A DNA stretch of 64,000 nt from Gordonia paraffinivorans NBRC 108238 (GCF_000344155.1 NZ_BAOQ01000018.1:1-64000), one strand, 5' to 3'; positions 1 to 8,718 are shown, counted from the first letter of the stretch. The notes: generated by a model from the sequence alone, not told the origin. Made by a program: numbers and translations.

Positions 1-11
1 CGAGGCTAGGT

Positions 12-1019
12 TCAGGTGGTGCCGCGTGCGACGAGTTCGACGGGGAGCCGCTGCGACCCGACCTCGCGCCCCGCGATGAGGTCCAGCAGCCCTCGGACCG
101 CGGCCTCGCCGATCTCCCTGGCGGGGGAGTGGACGGTGGACAGCGGGACCGGCAATTGTGCGGCGATCGGGATGTCGTTGTAGCCGATGAGCGCCACGTC
201 CTCGGGCACGCGCAGGCCGAGGTCCCGGGCCACACCCAGGACGCCGACGGCGATGGTGTCGGACACGGCGAAGATCGCCCGCGGGCGGTCGGGTGAATCG
301 AGCAGCGTACGTCCGGCCTCCGTGCCGCCGCGCACCTCGAAACTCGACGCGACGATCCGGTCGTCGGGCAGGGCGAGGCCCGCCTTCTCGGTCTCGGCGC
401 GGAAGCCGGCGAGGCGATCGGTTGCCGTCGTCGCATGAGACGGACCCGCGATGACCGCCAGGTCGGTGTATCCGCGGTCGATGAGGTGCCGTGCGGCGAG
501 CGCCCCGCCGCGCACGTCGTCGCCGCCGACGAACGGCAGACCGGCATCGGCGTGCCTGGTCAGTGTCAGCATCGGCACGTCGCCGACCCGCAGCGACGCG
601 ATGAAGTCCTTCCCGGGGCGGTGCAGCCCGCTGAGCAGCAGTCCGTCGACCTGGCGTCCCACCAGGAGTTCGATGGCCGCACGTTGCGCCTCGGGCTCGT
701 CGGGCGGACTGGACAGGAGCACCGAATAGCCGGCGCGGGTCGCCTCCTGCTCGATGCCCTGATAGGTCGTGGCGACCACGCCGTCGGTGAGGCGGGTCAT
801 CACCACTCCCAGGGTGGTGGTCTTGCGCGTCCGCAGGCTCGCGGCCCACTGGTTGCGCTGGTAACCGAGCTCCTCGGCGACCTGTCGTACCCGCAGCGCG
901 GATTCCGACCACCCGTCGGTCGGTTCGGACTGTCGCAGCACGCGTGACGCCGTCGAGACGTGAACACCTGCGCGCCGGGCGATCTCCTTGAGAGTCGGTG
1001 TCGGTCGACCACCGCCCAC
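12..1019 (-). CDS. LacI-family transcriptional regulator
   Basis: A 335-residue regulator. The N-terminal helix-turn-helix (about residues 9-55; TLKEIARRAGVHVSTASRVL) is the LacI DNA-reading head, followed by a periplasmic-binding-protein-like sensor domain (about 65-330) with GVVMTRL, VDGLLLSG and a C-terminal YNDIPIA segment. The start was set at GTG 1019, because GGAGG lies at 1026-1030 with six-base spacing; a GTG at 1073 would add 18 residues without a ribosome site. It diverges from the glutaryl-CoA dehydrogenase gene, and two AAACGTT-containing repeats lie between them, so it probably represses itself and perhaps its neighbour. The ligand is unknown. Confidence 0.93.
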   Translation of the reverse strand: MGGGRPTPTLKEIARRAGVHVSTASRVLRQSEPTDGWSESALRVRQVAEELGYQRNQWAASLRTRKTTTLGVVMTRLTDGVVATTYQGIEQEATRAGYSVLLSSPPDEPEAQRAAIELLVGRQVDGLLLSGLHRPGKDFIASLRVGDVPMLTLTRHADAGLPFVGGDDVRGGALAARHLIDRGYTDLAVIAGPSHATTATDRLAGFRAETEKAGLALPDDRIVASSFEVRGGTEAGRTLLDSPDRPRAIFAVSDTIAVGVLGVARDLGLRVPEDVALIGYNDIPIAAQLPVPLSTVHSPAREIGEAAVRGLLDLIAGREVGSQRLPVELVARGTT

Positions 1020-1087
1020 GTGAGTCCTCCGTCTGCTGTCCGGCTCGCCTGTTGACCTGGGGTCAGGGACCACCTACGTTAGTCGAT

Positions 1088-1111
1088 GCAAACGTTCTCG
1101 CAAACGTTCTC
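1088..1111. promoter_or_regulatory. Tandem LacI-type operator
   Basis: The 12-base unit GCAAACGTTCTC occurs twice head to tail (1088-1099 and 1100-1111). Each copy contains the near-palindromic AAACGTT core typical of LacI-family operators, and the site sits between the divergent LacI and acyl-CoA dehydrogenase genes. Binding is inferred. Confidence 0.6.
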
Positions 1112-1155
1112 ATGATGCTCGTCACCGACCGCTCGTGAAGTCTCCGGAGGTTCCG

Positions 1156-2343
1156 ATGTCCAGTCCCAGCACCCTGTCGCAGCTGTTCGCGCTCGACTCG
1201 CTGCTCGAACCCGAGGAGATCGCGATCCGCGACACCGTGCGCGACTTCGCGAACGCGAGACTGCGCCCGCACATCGCGGACTGGTTCGAGGACGCGAAGC
1301 TCCCGGTCCGTGAGATCGCCCGCGAGCTCGGCGGGATCGGCGCTCTCGGAATGCACCTCGAGGGCTACGGCTGCCCCGGGACCAGTGCGACCGCCTACGG
1401 CCTGGCCTGCCTGGAGCTCGAGGCCGTCGACTCCGGCATCCGCAGTCTCGTCTCGGTGCAGGGCTCGCTGGCGATGTTCTCGATCCACCACTGGGGCAGC
1501 GAGGAGCAGAAGAACGAGTGGCTGCCGCGCATGGCGGCCGGCGAGGCCATCGGCTGCTTCGGCCTGACCGAGCCCGACTTCGGTTCGAATCCGAGCGGCA
1601 TGCGCACCAACGCCCGGCGCGACGGTGAGGACTGGATTCTCAACGGCACCAAGATGTGGATCACGAACGGCTCCGTCGCCGACGTCGCAGTGGTGTGGGC
1701 GAAGACCGACCTCGAGGAGGGCGCCCGCGGCATCCGCGGGTTCGTGGTGCCCACCGACACCCCGGGCTTCTCCGCCCCGGAGATCGGCAAGAAGATGTCG
1801 CTGCGCGCCTCGGTGACCGCCGAACTGGTCCTCGACGACGTGCGCCTGCCGGCCTCGGCGATGTTGCCGAAGGCACAGGGCCTGCGCGGGCCGCTGAGCG
1901 CTCTCAACGAGGCGCGCTACGGCATCGTGTTCGGTGCGATCGGCGCGGCCCGCGACTGCCTGGAGGCGGCCATCGCCTACTCGCAGTCCCGCGAGGTCTT
2001 CGACAAGCCGCTCGCCGGTTACCAGCTCACCCAGGCGAAGCTCGCCGACATGGCCCTCGAGGTCGGCAAGGGACATCTGCTGGCCTACCACCTGGGCCGG
2101 CTGAAGGATCGCGGCGAGGTCCGTCCCGAGCAGATCAGCACCGGCAAGCTGAACAACACGCGTGAGGCCATCAAGATCGCCCGGGAATGCCGAACGATCT
2201 TGGGCGCCAACGGCATCACGCTCGAGTACCCGGTCATCCGGCATGCGAACAACCTCGAGTCCGTCCTCACCTACGAGGGCACGTCGGAGGTCCACCAGCT
2301 GACCATCGGGCGTGCCCTCACCGGCCAGGACGCGTTCCGCTGA
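1156..2343 (+). CDS. gcdH: Glutaryl-CoA dehydrogenase-like acyl-CoA dehydrogenase
   Basis: A 395-residue FAD flavoenzyme of the acyl-CoA dehydrogenase fold (N-terminal helical, central beta, C-terminal helical domains). It follows the glutaryl-CoA dehydrogenase pattern closely: GYGCPGTSATAYGL, VDSGIRS, GCFGLTEPDFGSNPSGM, KMSLRASVT and the C-terminal YEGTSEVHQLTIGRALTG, whose Glu is the expected catalytic base. Family members oxidise and decarboxylate glutaryl-CoA to crotonyl-CoA in lysine and tryptophan catabolism. ATG 1156 is chosen because GGAGG lies at 1146-1150; an in-frame GTG at 1135 has no such site. A LacI regulator is divergent. Confidence 0.85.
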   Translation: MSSPSTLSQLFALDSLLEPEEIAIRDTVRDFANARLRPHIADWFEDAKLPVREIARELGGIGALGMHLEGYGCPGTSATAYGLACLELEAVDSGIRSLVSVQGSLAMFSIHHWGSEEQKNEWLPRMAAGEAIGCFGLTEPDFGSNPSGMRTNARRDGEDWILNGTKMWITNGSVADVAVVWAKTDLEEGARGIRGFVVPTDTPGFSAPEIGKKMSLRASVTAELVLDDVRLPASAMLPKAQGLRGPLSALNEARYGIVFGAIGAARDCLEAAIAYSQSREVFDKPLAGYQLTQAKLADMALEVGKGHLLAYHLGRLKDRGEVRPEQISTGKLNNTREAIKIARECRTILGANGITLEYPVIRHANNLESVLTYEGTSEVHQLTIGRALTGQDAFR

Positions 2344-2373
2344 CAGACGAGACCCACCCTCGACCTGTGAGTC

Positions 2374-2742
2374 GAACTCCACGAAGGAGTTCACCGCATT
2401 GAACGGGGTCGGGATCGACACCAGGAAGCGGGATTCGGGAAGCAGGACGCCGGTCCGCCGGGCCTCGACGAACCGCTGGTAGGACGCGGCGGCGACGGAA
2501 TGGTAGTCCACGTCGCCGAACTCGACGGCCACGCCGGGCCTGACCCGGGCCCGGTCGCCGACGACGTCGAGTGTCGGATTGTCCAGGAAGAGATCCCGTT
2601 GTGTCAGAACCCAGTTCGCGCGATCTCCGGGTTCGCCGTCCGGAACGCGGAGCACGTTCGGCTGCAGGTTCTCGCCGACGAGGGCGAAGGCCGCGTCGAC
2701 GTCGGGCACGTTGATGCTGCCGGTCAGATAGAAATTCGTCAT
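2374..2742 (-). pseudogene. 5' remnant of a MetE/UROD-fold-like protein gene
   Basis: About 123 residues starting MTNFYLTGSINVPDVD resemble the N-terminus of an uncharacterised family of about 350-400 residues related to the methionine synthase/uroporphyrinogen decarboxylase fold (RVPDGEPGDRANW, SRFLVSIPTPFNAV). The start is intact, with GAGGATC just upstream. Recognisable sequence ends at about 2374, and the frame then runs antisense through the neighbouring acyl-CoA dehydrogenase gene, so the 3' two-thirds are gone. It lies downstream of and co-directional with the SfnB-like gene. The family assignment is from memory of the motif and is moderate. Confidence 0.6.
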
Positions 2743-2797
2743 GGGTGATCCTCGGGGTGACGGTGGAGACAGAGGTGATGTCGGGCGAGCGAACGGT

Positions 2798-4075
2798 TCA
2801 CAGGAGCACGCCGAGCCGCGGAGGCCGGGTGCCGTGCAGGGTGTGGTTGCCGATGTGGACGTACTTCCATCGGGCGGGATCGTGCAGCGAGTGCACGCGC
2901 ACGTTCCGCCAGTGCCGGTCCAGTCCGTACTTGCCGTCGGTTGACGACGTGCCGGCGAGTTCCAGAACGCCCGAGGCGATCTCGATCGCGAATTCCTGGG
3001 CGAGGGCCTTCGCCGACGCGATGGTCAGTGACGCCGCGGCAGCCGAGTCCCGGGTCAGCTCGGGCTCGGCCCGCGCCGCGTCGATGAGCCGGGAACCCTT
3101 CTCCAGCAACGCCTCGAGTGCCCACAGTCGGGCGGTGAGTTCGCCGAAGCGGCGGATCACGTGGGGCTCGTCGGCCGCCCGGTCGACGTTCGCCTCGAAC
3201 CACGGTCGCGACTTCGTCCGGACGAACTCGGCGCCGTCCTCCAGCGCCGCCCGGGCGATCCCCACGTCGATGGCGGTGTGCAGGGCCTGGTCGAAGGCGC
3301 CGAGCACCGACGGTGCCGCGGTGACCGGATCGGGGTCGGGCCCCTCGTCGATCACGAGGCGGTCGTCGACGATCACGTGATCGAGGATCACCGTCCCGCT
3401 CGCGGTTCCCCGCTGGCCGAAGGCCGACCAGTTCTGGAGGTCGAGGGTCACCCCCGAGTCGGTCGGACGGACGAAGACGGTCGCACCGTGGTCGGTGCCC
3501 TCGACGCGCGCGCCCACACCGATCCAGCTCGCGCCGAGTGAACCGGTCGCGTAGTACTTGGTGCCGTGCAGTTCCCAGCGGCCGTCGTCGAGACGGCGCA
3601 CCGTGGTCTTGCGCTCGGCGGCGGTGCGTGTGCCGCGCTCGGCGGAGGCGTTGCCCAGCTGCGCGCCCGCCAGGATGTCGCCGTAGATCGTCGGTGCGGG
3701 CTCGGTGCGTCCGAGTCCGCGGATGCCTGCGCTGAGGACATAGTGCGACAGCAGCAGCTGGCCGACCGCGGAATCGGCCCGTGCCAGACGCCGGATCACC
3801 TCGACCGCCACCGACTGCGGCAGGTCGGGTCCGCCGTGTTCGGCGGGTACGAGGATGCCGAGGAGACCGGAGGCGGCCACGGTCTGCAATGCCTCGGTGG
3901 GGAGTTCGCCGTCGAGTTCGCGCCGCAGCGACCCTGCGGCGACGACTGCGGCGACGGAATCGGCAGCGGCGAGTGCGGCGTGCTCGTCGGACAGCACCGG
4001 TACGGCCGGGGCGTCGGTGGTGGTCGTCGGTGTCAACGTCGAAATCCTTTCGTGGACGTCACTGTTCGCGCTCAC
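2798..4075 (-). CDS. SfnB/DszC-like acyl-CoA dehydrogenase-fold monooxygenase
   Basis: A 425-residue member of the acyl-CoA dehydrogenase fold. The C-terminal LDRHWRNVRVHSLHDPARWKY segment is characteristic of the SfnB/DszC branch, which are FMNH2-dependent oxygenases acting in organosulfur acquisition (sulfones, dibenzothiophene sulfone) rather than true acyl-CoA dehydrogenases. The acyl-CoA catalytic Glu motif is absent. GTG 4075 is the longest start; TTG 4036, with AAAGGA at 4045-4050, is a plausible alternative giving 412 residues. It lies downstream of a LysR regulator on the same strand, which would suit sulfur-starvation control. It would need a flavin reductase; one is encoded at 45274, far away. 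The substrate is unknown. Confidence 0.82.
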   Translation of the reverse strand: MSANSDVHERISTLTPTTTTDAPAVPVLSDEHAALAAADSVAAVVAAGSLRRELDGELPTEALQTVAASGLLGILVPAEHGGPDLPQSVAVEVIRRLARADSAVGQLLLSHYVLSAGIRGLGRTEPAPTIYGDILAGAQLGNASAERGTRTAAERKTTVRRLDDGRWELHGTKYYATGSLGASWIGVGARVEGTDHGATVFVRPTDSGVTLDLQNWSAFGQRGTASGTVILDHVIVDDRLVIDEGPDPDPVTAAPSVLGAFDQALHTAIDVGIARAALEDGAEFVRTKSRPWFEANVDRAADEPHVIRRFGELTARLWALEALLEKGSRLIDAARAEPELTRDSAAAASLTIASAKALAQEFAIEIASGVLELAGTSSTDGKYGLDRHWRNVRVHSLHDPARWKYVHIGNHTLHGTRPPRLGVLL

Positions 4076-4108
4076 GCTAGGGTTTCGGCATCGCCTGTGG
4101 GTGGTGGT

Positions 4109-5074
4109 TCAAGCAACACTTACAGGTCGTGCAGGAACGGTGTAGGCCCGACGCCCGCCGGCCCGTTCGCGGTGTGTCCCGACCGCGCGGGCCACGGCCA
4201 CCAGCGCGGCGACAGCCCCATTGGCCTCGGGTTCTTCGGTGGTGGCCAGCGAGATCCGGCGGGACGGCGGACGACCGGCAACCGGTCGGACCGCCACGTC
4301 GTGCCGGGCACTGCGGAGGGCGAGCGAGGGAACCAGTGAGACACCGAGTTCTGCGGCGACGAGACCCTGGACGGTCGGGTAATCCTCGGCCCGGAACGAC
4401 ACCGACGGGGTGAAACCGGCCCGTCGGCAGGAGTTCAGGAAGACCCGCGCATCCGGGCAGGTCCCGGTCGCCGAACTCACGACCCATTTCTCGCCGGAGA
4501 GCGCATCGAGCGGCACCGCACGGACGTTTGCCAACCGGTGGCCGGGCGGCAGGACGACATGGAAATCGTCGTCGAACAGCGGTGTGAGACAGAGGTCCCC
4601 GTAGTCTCCGCGGGACTCGCCGGGCACCTCGGTGACGACGGAGACCTCGACGTCGCCGGCGCGCAGCAGTTCGACGGCCTCGTCGGGGTCGGCGGCGACC
4701 AGTCGGACCTCGGTGCGCGGGAACGCTTCTCGAAATCGTGTTATCACTCGCGGGAGGATCTCCGACGCTGCGCTGGAGAAGGAGGCCACCCGTACGAGCC
4801 CGGGTTCGGGCGCCGAGGACCGGGACAGGTCGCGCTCGGCGTCCTCGACCGCAGCCAGGATCACCTCGGCGTGGCCGACGAGCCGTTGCCCCGCAGGGGT
4901 CGGATGCACCCCAGACGGCGTGCGTACGAGCAACTGGTGCCCCAGGTCGCGTTCCAGTGCGGTGATCTGTTGGGAGACCGCCGACGTCGTGTACTGCAGC
5001 GCGGCGGCGGCAGCGCTCATCGAGCCCCGACGGACCACCTCGGAGAACACCACCAGCTTGCGCACGTCGAACAC
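4109..5074 (-). CDS. LysR-family transcriptional regulator
   Basis: A 321-residue LysR protein. A winged helix-turn-helix covers about residues 4-62 (RRGSMSAAAAALQYTTSAVS and ALERDLGHQLLVRT), followed by a substrate-binding domain with two lobes. The frame is open further upstream, but the extra residues are arginine/proline-rich antisense of the oxygenase gene, so the start is placed at GTG 5074; GTG 5065 is also possible. It lies between the 2-oxoglutarate oxygenase and the SfnB-like gene, all on the minus strand, and probably regulates one or both. The effector is unknown. Confidence 0.9.
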   Translation of the reverse strand: MFDVRKLVVFSEVVRRGSMSAAAAALQYTTSAVSQQITALERDLGHQLLVRTPSGVHPTPAGQRLVGHAEVILAAVEDAERDLSRSSAPEPGLVRVASFSSAASEILPRVITRFREAFPRTEVRLVAADPDEAVELLRAGDVEVSVVTEVPGESRGDYGDLCLTPLFDDDFHVVLPPGHRLANVRAVPLDALSGEKWVVSSATGTCPDARVFLNSCRRAGFTPSVSFRAEDYPTVQGLVAAELGVSLVPSLALRSARHDVAVRPVAGRPPSRRISLATTEEPEANGAVAALVAVARAVGTHRERAGGRRAYTVPARPVSVA

Positions 5075-5168
5075 GTCGAAACCATAGAGCGCGCGCGGTG
5101 CTTCGCAGACACTTCTGCTCAGGCGTACCGAAAAGCCCTGGCTCCGGCGCCGGCCGGCGAGCGGCCGG

Positions 5169-6161
5169 TCAGTAGGCGGAGGCGGGCTGGGTCGGGACGA
5201 TCCCGTGGTGCAGGTGGGCCACGTCCGGGTGGGCGCGGGTCCGCGACTTCCACGCGTTCTCGCCGTAGGTGTTGAAGATCGGGTTGTTCGGATCGACCTC
5301 GACGCCCCGTGACAACGCGGCCAGCTCCGGCGGCAGCTCGATGATCGGGATGACGGCATCGAGCGCGGGGTTCAAGAAGAACGGGATGGACACGCGGTCG
5401 GTGCCCGGTCGCGGCGCGCGGACACGGTGCTGGGTCGCCCGCAGGTAGCCGCCCGTGGCGACCTCCAGCAGCTCACCGATGTTGACGACGAAGGCGCCGT
5501 CCACCGGGGGGACCTCGAGCCACTCGCCGGCGGACGTCTCGACCTCCAGTCCCTCGGAGCCGGGTTCGACCAGCAGCAGGGTGAGGACGCCGGAGTCCTT
5601 GTGCGCGCCGACCCCCTGCGTGCGATCGGGGCTCCCGGGATAGCGCACCACCTTGATCAGGGTGGCGGGCAGGTGCTCGAAGGCGGTGTCGAAGAACGAT
5701 TCCGGAGCCCCGAGCGACACCGACCAGTGGCGCAGGAGCCGCAATCCGACCTGTGAGAGGGTCTCGCCCCAGGCCTCGAACGCCTCTCGGAAACCCTCGG
5801 GCCTCGACGGCCACAGGTTGGGCCCCTGGAGATGCCAGTAGCCCTCGGCATCCGGCACGACCTCGCGCCCGGGACCGATGTCGATCTGTTCGCGCCAGTC
5901 CACCTTGCCGTTGGTCAGCTCCCCGCCGAGACGTGAGTAGCCACGGAACTGAGGGCTCTGGAGCTGGCTGATCTCGTTCTTCACCTCGTCGGGCAGGGCG
6001 AAGAACTCCCGGGCCAGTCGCAGGACCTCGTCGAATGCCTCTTGGGGCACACCGTGGCCGGTCAGGTAGAAGAAGCCGTGGTCGTGCGCCGCTTCGCGGA
6101 GCGCCGCGCGGAAGGTCGCCGGATCGGTGTCGGCGTCGCGGAGATCGAGGATCGGGAGCAT
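5169..6161 (-). CDS. Isopenicillin N synthase-family 2-oxoglutarate/Fe(II) oxygenase
   Basis: A 330-residue non-haem iron dioxygenase. The N-terminal DIOX_N part (GFFYLTGHGVPQEAFDEVL) precedes the jelly-roll 2OG-Fe(II) domain. Metal ligands are visible as the HxD of GAHKDSG and the distal His of ATQHRV, and the 2-oxoglutarate-binding Arg lies in RVSIPFF. The family includes oxygenases of secondary metabolism and catabolism, and the substrate cannot be named from sequence. It is the first gene of a minus-strand run with the LysR and SfnB-like genes and is divergent from the GAF-ANTAR gene. Confidence 0.88.
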   Translation of the reverse strand: MLPILDLRDADTDPATFRAALREAAHDHGFFYLTGHGVPQEAFDEVLRLAREFFALPDEVKNEISQLQSPQFRGYSRLGGELTNGKVDWREQIDIGPGREVVPDAEGYWHLQGPNLWPSRPEGFREAFEAWGETLSQVGLRLLRHWSVSLGAPESFFDTAFEHLPATLIKVVRYPGSPDRTQGVGAHKDSGVLTLLLVEPGSEGLEVETSAGEWLEVPPVDGAFVVNIGELLEVATGGYLRATQHRVRAPRPGTDRVSIPFFLNPALDAVIPIIELPPELAALSRGVEVDPNNPIFNTYGENAWKSRTRAHPDVAHLHHGIVPTQPASAY

Positions 6162-6269
6162 GCCGTCAGAGTGCCAGAATCCCGCGCTTCGACGGAAGGT
6201 CGTTCACAGACCGTGAAAGCGCCTTCACCACGCCTGCAGGCAGTACGTTGGAGTCTCGAGGGCCGAAGT

Positions 6270-6289
6270 GTCTGAGAACGTCTGAGAAG
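6270..6289 (+). repeat. Direct repeat GTCTGAGAA(C/G) upstream of GAF-ANTAR gene
   Basis: GTCTGAGAAC (6270-6279) is followed at once by GTCTGAGAAG (6280-6289), 25 bases before the GTG start at 6315. It could be a regulator half-site pair or chance; no function is known. Confidence 0.3.
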
Positions 6290-6314
6290 GCTACGCCCTG
6301 GGAAGGAATCCGTC

Positions 6315-7001
6315 GTGACCCATGAAGCCGACGACGTCGTACATCTGCGGATCGCGGAACTGGCGCGGGAACTGCACGCCGACACCGCCGACGACGAGCT
6401 GATCGCCAAGACCATCGTCGAGGGTGCGCTGGCCGAGATCCCGGGGGCGCAATATGCCGGACTCACGGTGGCCACGGATCGTCGCTCCATCGAGTCGCTC
6501 GGGTCCACCCACGAGTACGTGGAGATCCACGACCGGATTCAGGCCGAGACCGGCGAGGGCCCGTGCCTGTCCGCGGCGCTGCACGAGCGGATCGTGCGCG
6601 CCGACGACCTGGACGCCGACAACCGGTGGCCGAAGTACCGGCGTCGCGCGGTGGCGGAGATCCCGATCCGGTCCGTCCTGTCGTTCCAGCTCTTCGCCAA
6701 CCACAACCGGATCGGGGCGCTCAACGTGTTCGCGGACGAACCGGGGATCTTCGACCTGCACGCCGAGGACATCGGCGTGGTGTACGCGACCCACGCGGCC
6801 CTGGCGTGGAACGCGATCCAGAAGGACCAGCAGTTCCACAGCGCTCTGGCGAACCGGGACGTCATCGGTCAGGCGAAGGGAATGCTGATGGAACGGTTCG
6901 GGGTAGACGCCCTGGCGGCCTTCGACCTGCTGAAGAGACTGTCGCAGGAGTCGAACACCAAGCTCTCGGAAGTGGCGCGCCAGGTCGTCGAGAAGCGGTG
7001 A
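6315..7001 (+). CDS. GAF and ANTAR domain antitermination regulator
   Basis: A 228-residue two-domain signalling protein. The GAF domain (about 20-160; TGEGPCLSAALHERIVRADD, IGALNVFAD) senses an unknown small molecule or redox state. The ANTAR domain (about 168-226; ANRDVIGQAKGMLMERFGVD, then LSQESNTKLSEVA) binds RNA hairpins and prevents transcription termination. The GTG start at 6315 has GGAAGGA at 6301-6307. GAF-ANTAR proteins are abundant in mycolic-acid actinobacteria. A STAS antagonist gene lies convergently just downstream. Confidence 0.93.
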   Translation: MTHEADDVVHLRIAELARELHADTADDELIAKTIVEGALAEIPGAQYAGLTVATDRRSIESLGSTHEYVEIHDRIQAETGEGPCLSAALHERIVRADDLDADNRWPKYRRRAVAEIPIRSVLSFQLFANHNRIGALNVFADEPGIFDLHAEDIGVVYATHAALAWNAIQKDQQFHSALANRDVIGQAKGMLMERFGVDALAAFDLLKRLSQESNTKLSEVARQVVEKR

Positions 7002-7023
7002 CTTCCCGCCCGGGGAAGGCGAA

Positions 7024-7482
7024 TTACTCAGGCACGGCGAACTCGACCGTGCTCGGTCCGGTGCCGCCGTCGGCGAGCACTCGGCCGGCCTCCTCGAGGG
7101 TCTCGTAGATCCGGACCTTCGCGGTCAATCCGCTCACCTCGAGCGGTCGCGAGACGGTCCGCTCGCCGGCCACGACGACCGGGATCGACGCTCTGGTCGC
7201 GTCGTCGATGAAGGTGCCGAGCAGGACGAGGCCGACGGTGCCGAAGAAGTTGACGGCGGTGAGATCCAAGACGATTCCGTCGCACCTGCTGCGGACGACA
7301 CGATCGAGGGCGATGGCGAAGTCGGCGCCGGTCTCGGCGTCGATGCTCCCGGAAAAGCCTTGTACACAATACGATTTCGAGGAATCGAAGCGGCGGGTAG
7401 AGGTTCTCGACGCGGATTCCGTTGCGGCATCGAATGCCGACCGGAATGTCGTCGATGTACTGAGGGGCATGAGGTTGCTCAT
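7024..7482 (-). CDS. STAS-domain anti-sigma factor antagonist
   Basis: A STAS-domain protein, 152 residues with this start. The core (CVQGFSGSIDAETG, then CDGIVLDLTAVNFFGTVGL, then SIPVVVAGE) matches SpoIIAA/RsbV-like antagonists, in which a Ser or Thr at the tip of helix 1 is phosphorylated by the partner kinase; here the position reads NFFGTVG, with Thr as the candidate. The start is uncertain: ATG codons also occur at 7557, 7518 and 7470, and none has a clear ribosome site. With the sigma factor at 7909 and the RsbW-like protein at 10764 it could form a partner-switching module. Confidence 0.82.
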   Translation of the reverse strand: MSNLMPLSTSTTFRSAFDAATESASRTSTRRFDSSKSYCVQGFSGSIDAETGADFAIALDRVVRSRCDGIVLDLTAVNFFGTVGLVLLGTFIDDATRASIPVVVAGERTVSRPLEVSGLTAKVRIYETLEEAGRVLADGGTGPSTVEFAVPE

Positions 7483-7694
7483 CTCGGTTGGGTGTTGTGC
7501 TCGGTAGCGTCGCGTCATGAGACGAAAACCGTTGTCTTCCGGCCTCTTTGGCCGCATCCCAAGTTCACGATCATCCTTTTGCGAGGAGATAAGCCGTGAT
7601 GCGTCGTGAGTGGCGGGCCCTGGTCGCCCGATCGCTCTTTGTCCCGGCTCTGCCCTGAACCGTATGTCTCACCCTACGGACGCTTAGCGGCCCG

Positions 7695-7717
7695 AACAAG
7701 ACCTTTACCCTCTTGTT
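7695..7717. repeat. Inverted repeat in the 7.5-7.9 kb intergenic stretch
   Basis: AACAAGA (7695-7701) and TCTTGTT (7711-7717) form a perfect 7-9-7 inverted repeat in the roughly 350-base non-coding stretch between the divergent STAS and sigma-factor genes. It may be an operator. I see no convincing gene or clear promoter consensus elsewhere in this stretch. Confidence 0.35.
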
Positions 7718-7908
7718 GCCGCGACCAGGGGGTCGTTATCGTTCCGTGACCTACCGGGCGGTCACTTCCGACTGGACGTGACGCGCGGAACATGGTTGTC
7801 TTGTAGTTGATGTGTGTCGAGTCGCGTGCGCACATCCGCTCCATGCTGGATTTCGGGCATTCAGCCCATCGATCTCTCATGATCAGAAATGTCTGGGTGG
7901 TGACTCCT

Positions 7909-8712
7909 ATGGCGACACAAGCCGGGCACGACGATTATCGCGACGTCCTCCCCATGCTGCGGGACATCCGCAACGAGGCCGACGCTGTTCTCCGTGCCAA
8001 GAAACGCGACGAGGTGATCGAGCGGTGTCTTCCGCTCGCGGATCACGTCGCACGCCGGTTCTCCGATCGCGGTGAGCCGGTCGACGATCTCCGCCAGGTG
8101 GCGCGGATCGGTCTGATGCACGCGGTCGATCGTTTCGACATCGAACGCGGCAACAATTTCCTCGCCTTCGCGGTTCCGACCGTAATGGGTGAGGTCAAGC
8201 GGTATTTCCGGGACAGCACGTGGTCGATCAGGGTGCCACGTCGCGCGCAGGAAGCCTCGTTGAACATCGCGAAGGCCAGTGAGGAGCTGTTGCAGACCCT
8301 CGGCCGGTCGCCGCGCCCCAGCGAGATCGCCGAACATCTCGGATTACCCGTCGGTGAGGTCATCGAGGGGATGGTGGCTCGCTCGGCGTATACGGCGAGT
8401 TCCATCGACGCCGAGGCCGGCTCGTCCACGGACGGCTGGACCCTGGCCGACACTCTCGGCGACGACGACGATCGCCTCGGCATGGTCGAGGAGTTCGTGA
8501 CTCTCCAACCCGCACTGGCCATGCTCACCGAGCGTGAGCGCAAGATCCTCACTCTGCGGTTCTTCAAATCGATGTCGCAGAGCGAGATCGCGCGCGAGGT
8601 CGGCATCTCGCAGATGCATGTGTCGAGGCTGCTCACCCGCATCCTCGAGACTTTGCGTGAGGCGGTTGCCGACGATGAGTATTACGAGGAGCCGTTGCGG
8701 GCTCACGCCTGA
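7909..8712 (+). CDS. SigB/SigF-type alternative RNA polymerase sigma factor
   Basis: A 267-residue group 3 sigma factor. Region 2 (about 35-105; DDLRQVARIGLMHAVDRFD, FLAFAVPTVMGEVKRYFRD) reads the -10 element, region 3 (about 110-185) follows, and region 4 (about 205-255; LTERERKILTLRFFKSMSQS, EIAREVGISQMHVSRLL) reads the -35. This pattern is that of the SigB/SigF/SigG stress and sporulation class, which is normally held by an anti-sigma kinase. ATG 7909 was chosen because GGTGG lies at 7896-7900; the frame is open from 7807 but the added residues are not family-like. In mycobacteria usfX (rsbW) and sigF are adjacent; here the RsbW-like gene is about 2 kb away. Confidence 0.92.
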   Translation: MATQAGHDDYRDVLPMLRDIRNEADAVLRAKKRDEVIERCLPLADHVARRFSDRGEPVDDLRQVARIGLMHAVDRFDIERGNNFLAFAVPTVMGEVKRYFRDSTWSIRVPRRAQEASLNIAKASEELLQTLGRSPRPSEIAEHLGLPVGEVIEGMVARSAYTASSIDAEAGSSTDGWTLADTLGDDDDRLGMVEEFVTLQPALAMLTERERKILTLRFFKSMSQSEIAREVGISQMHVSRLLTRILETLREAVADDEYYEEPLRAHA

Positions 8713-8718
8713 TCGGGT

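Noticed and set aside
1063-2373. Continuation of the minus-strand frame of the truncated gene for 430 more codons
   Set aside because: It is the antisense of the gcdH-like gene, Arg/Gly/His-rich and without family sequence; only the first ~123 residues are supported.
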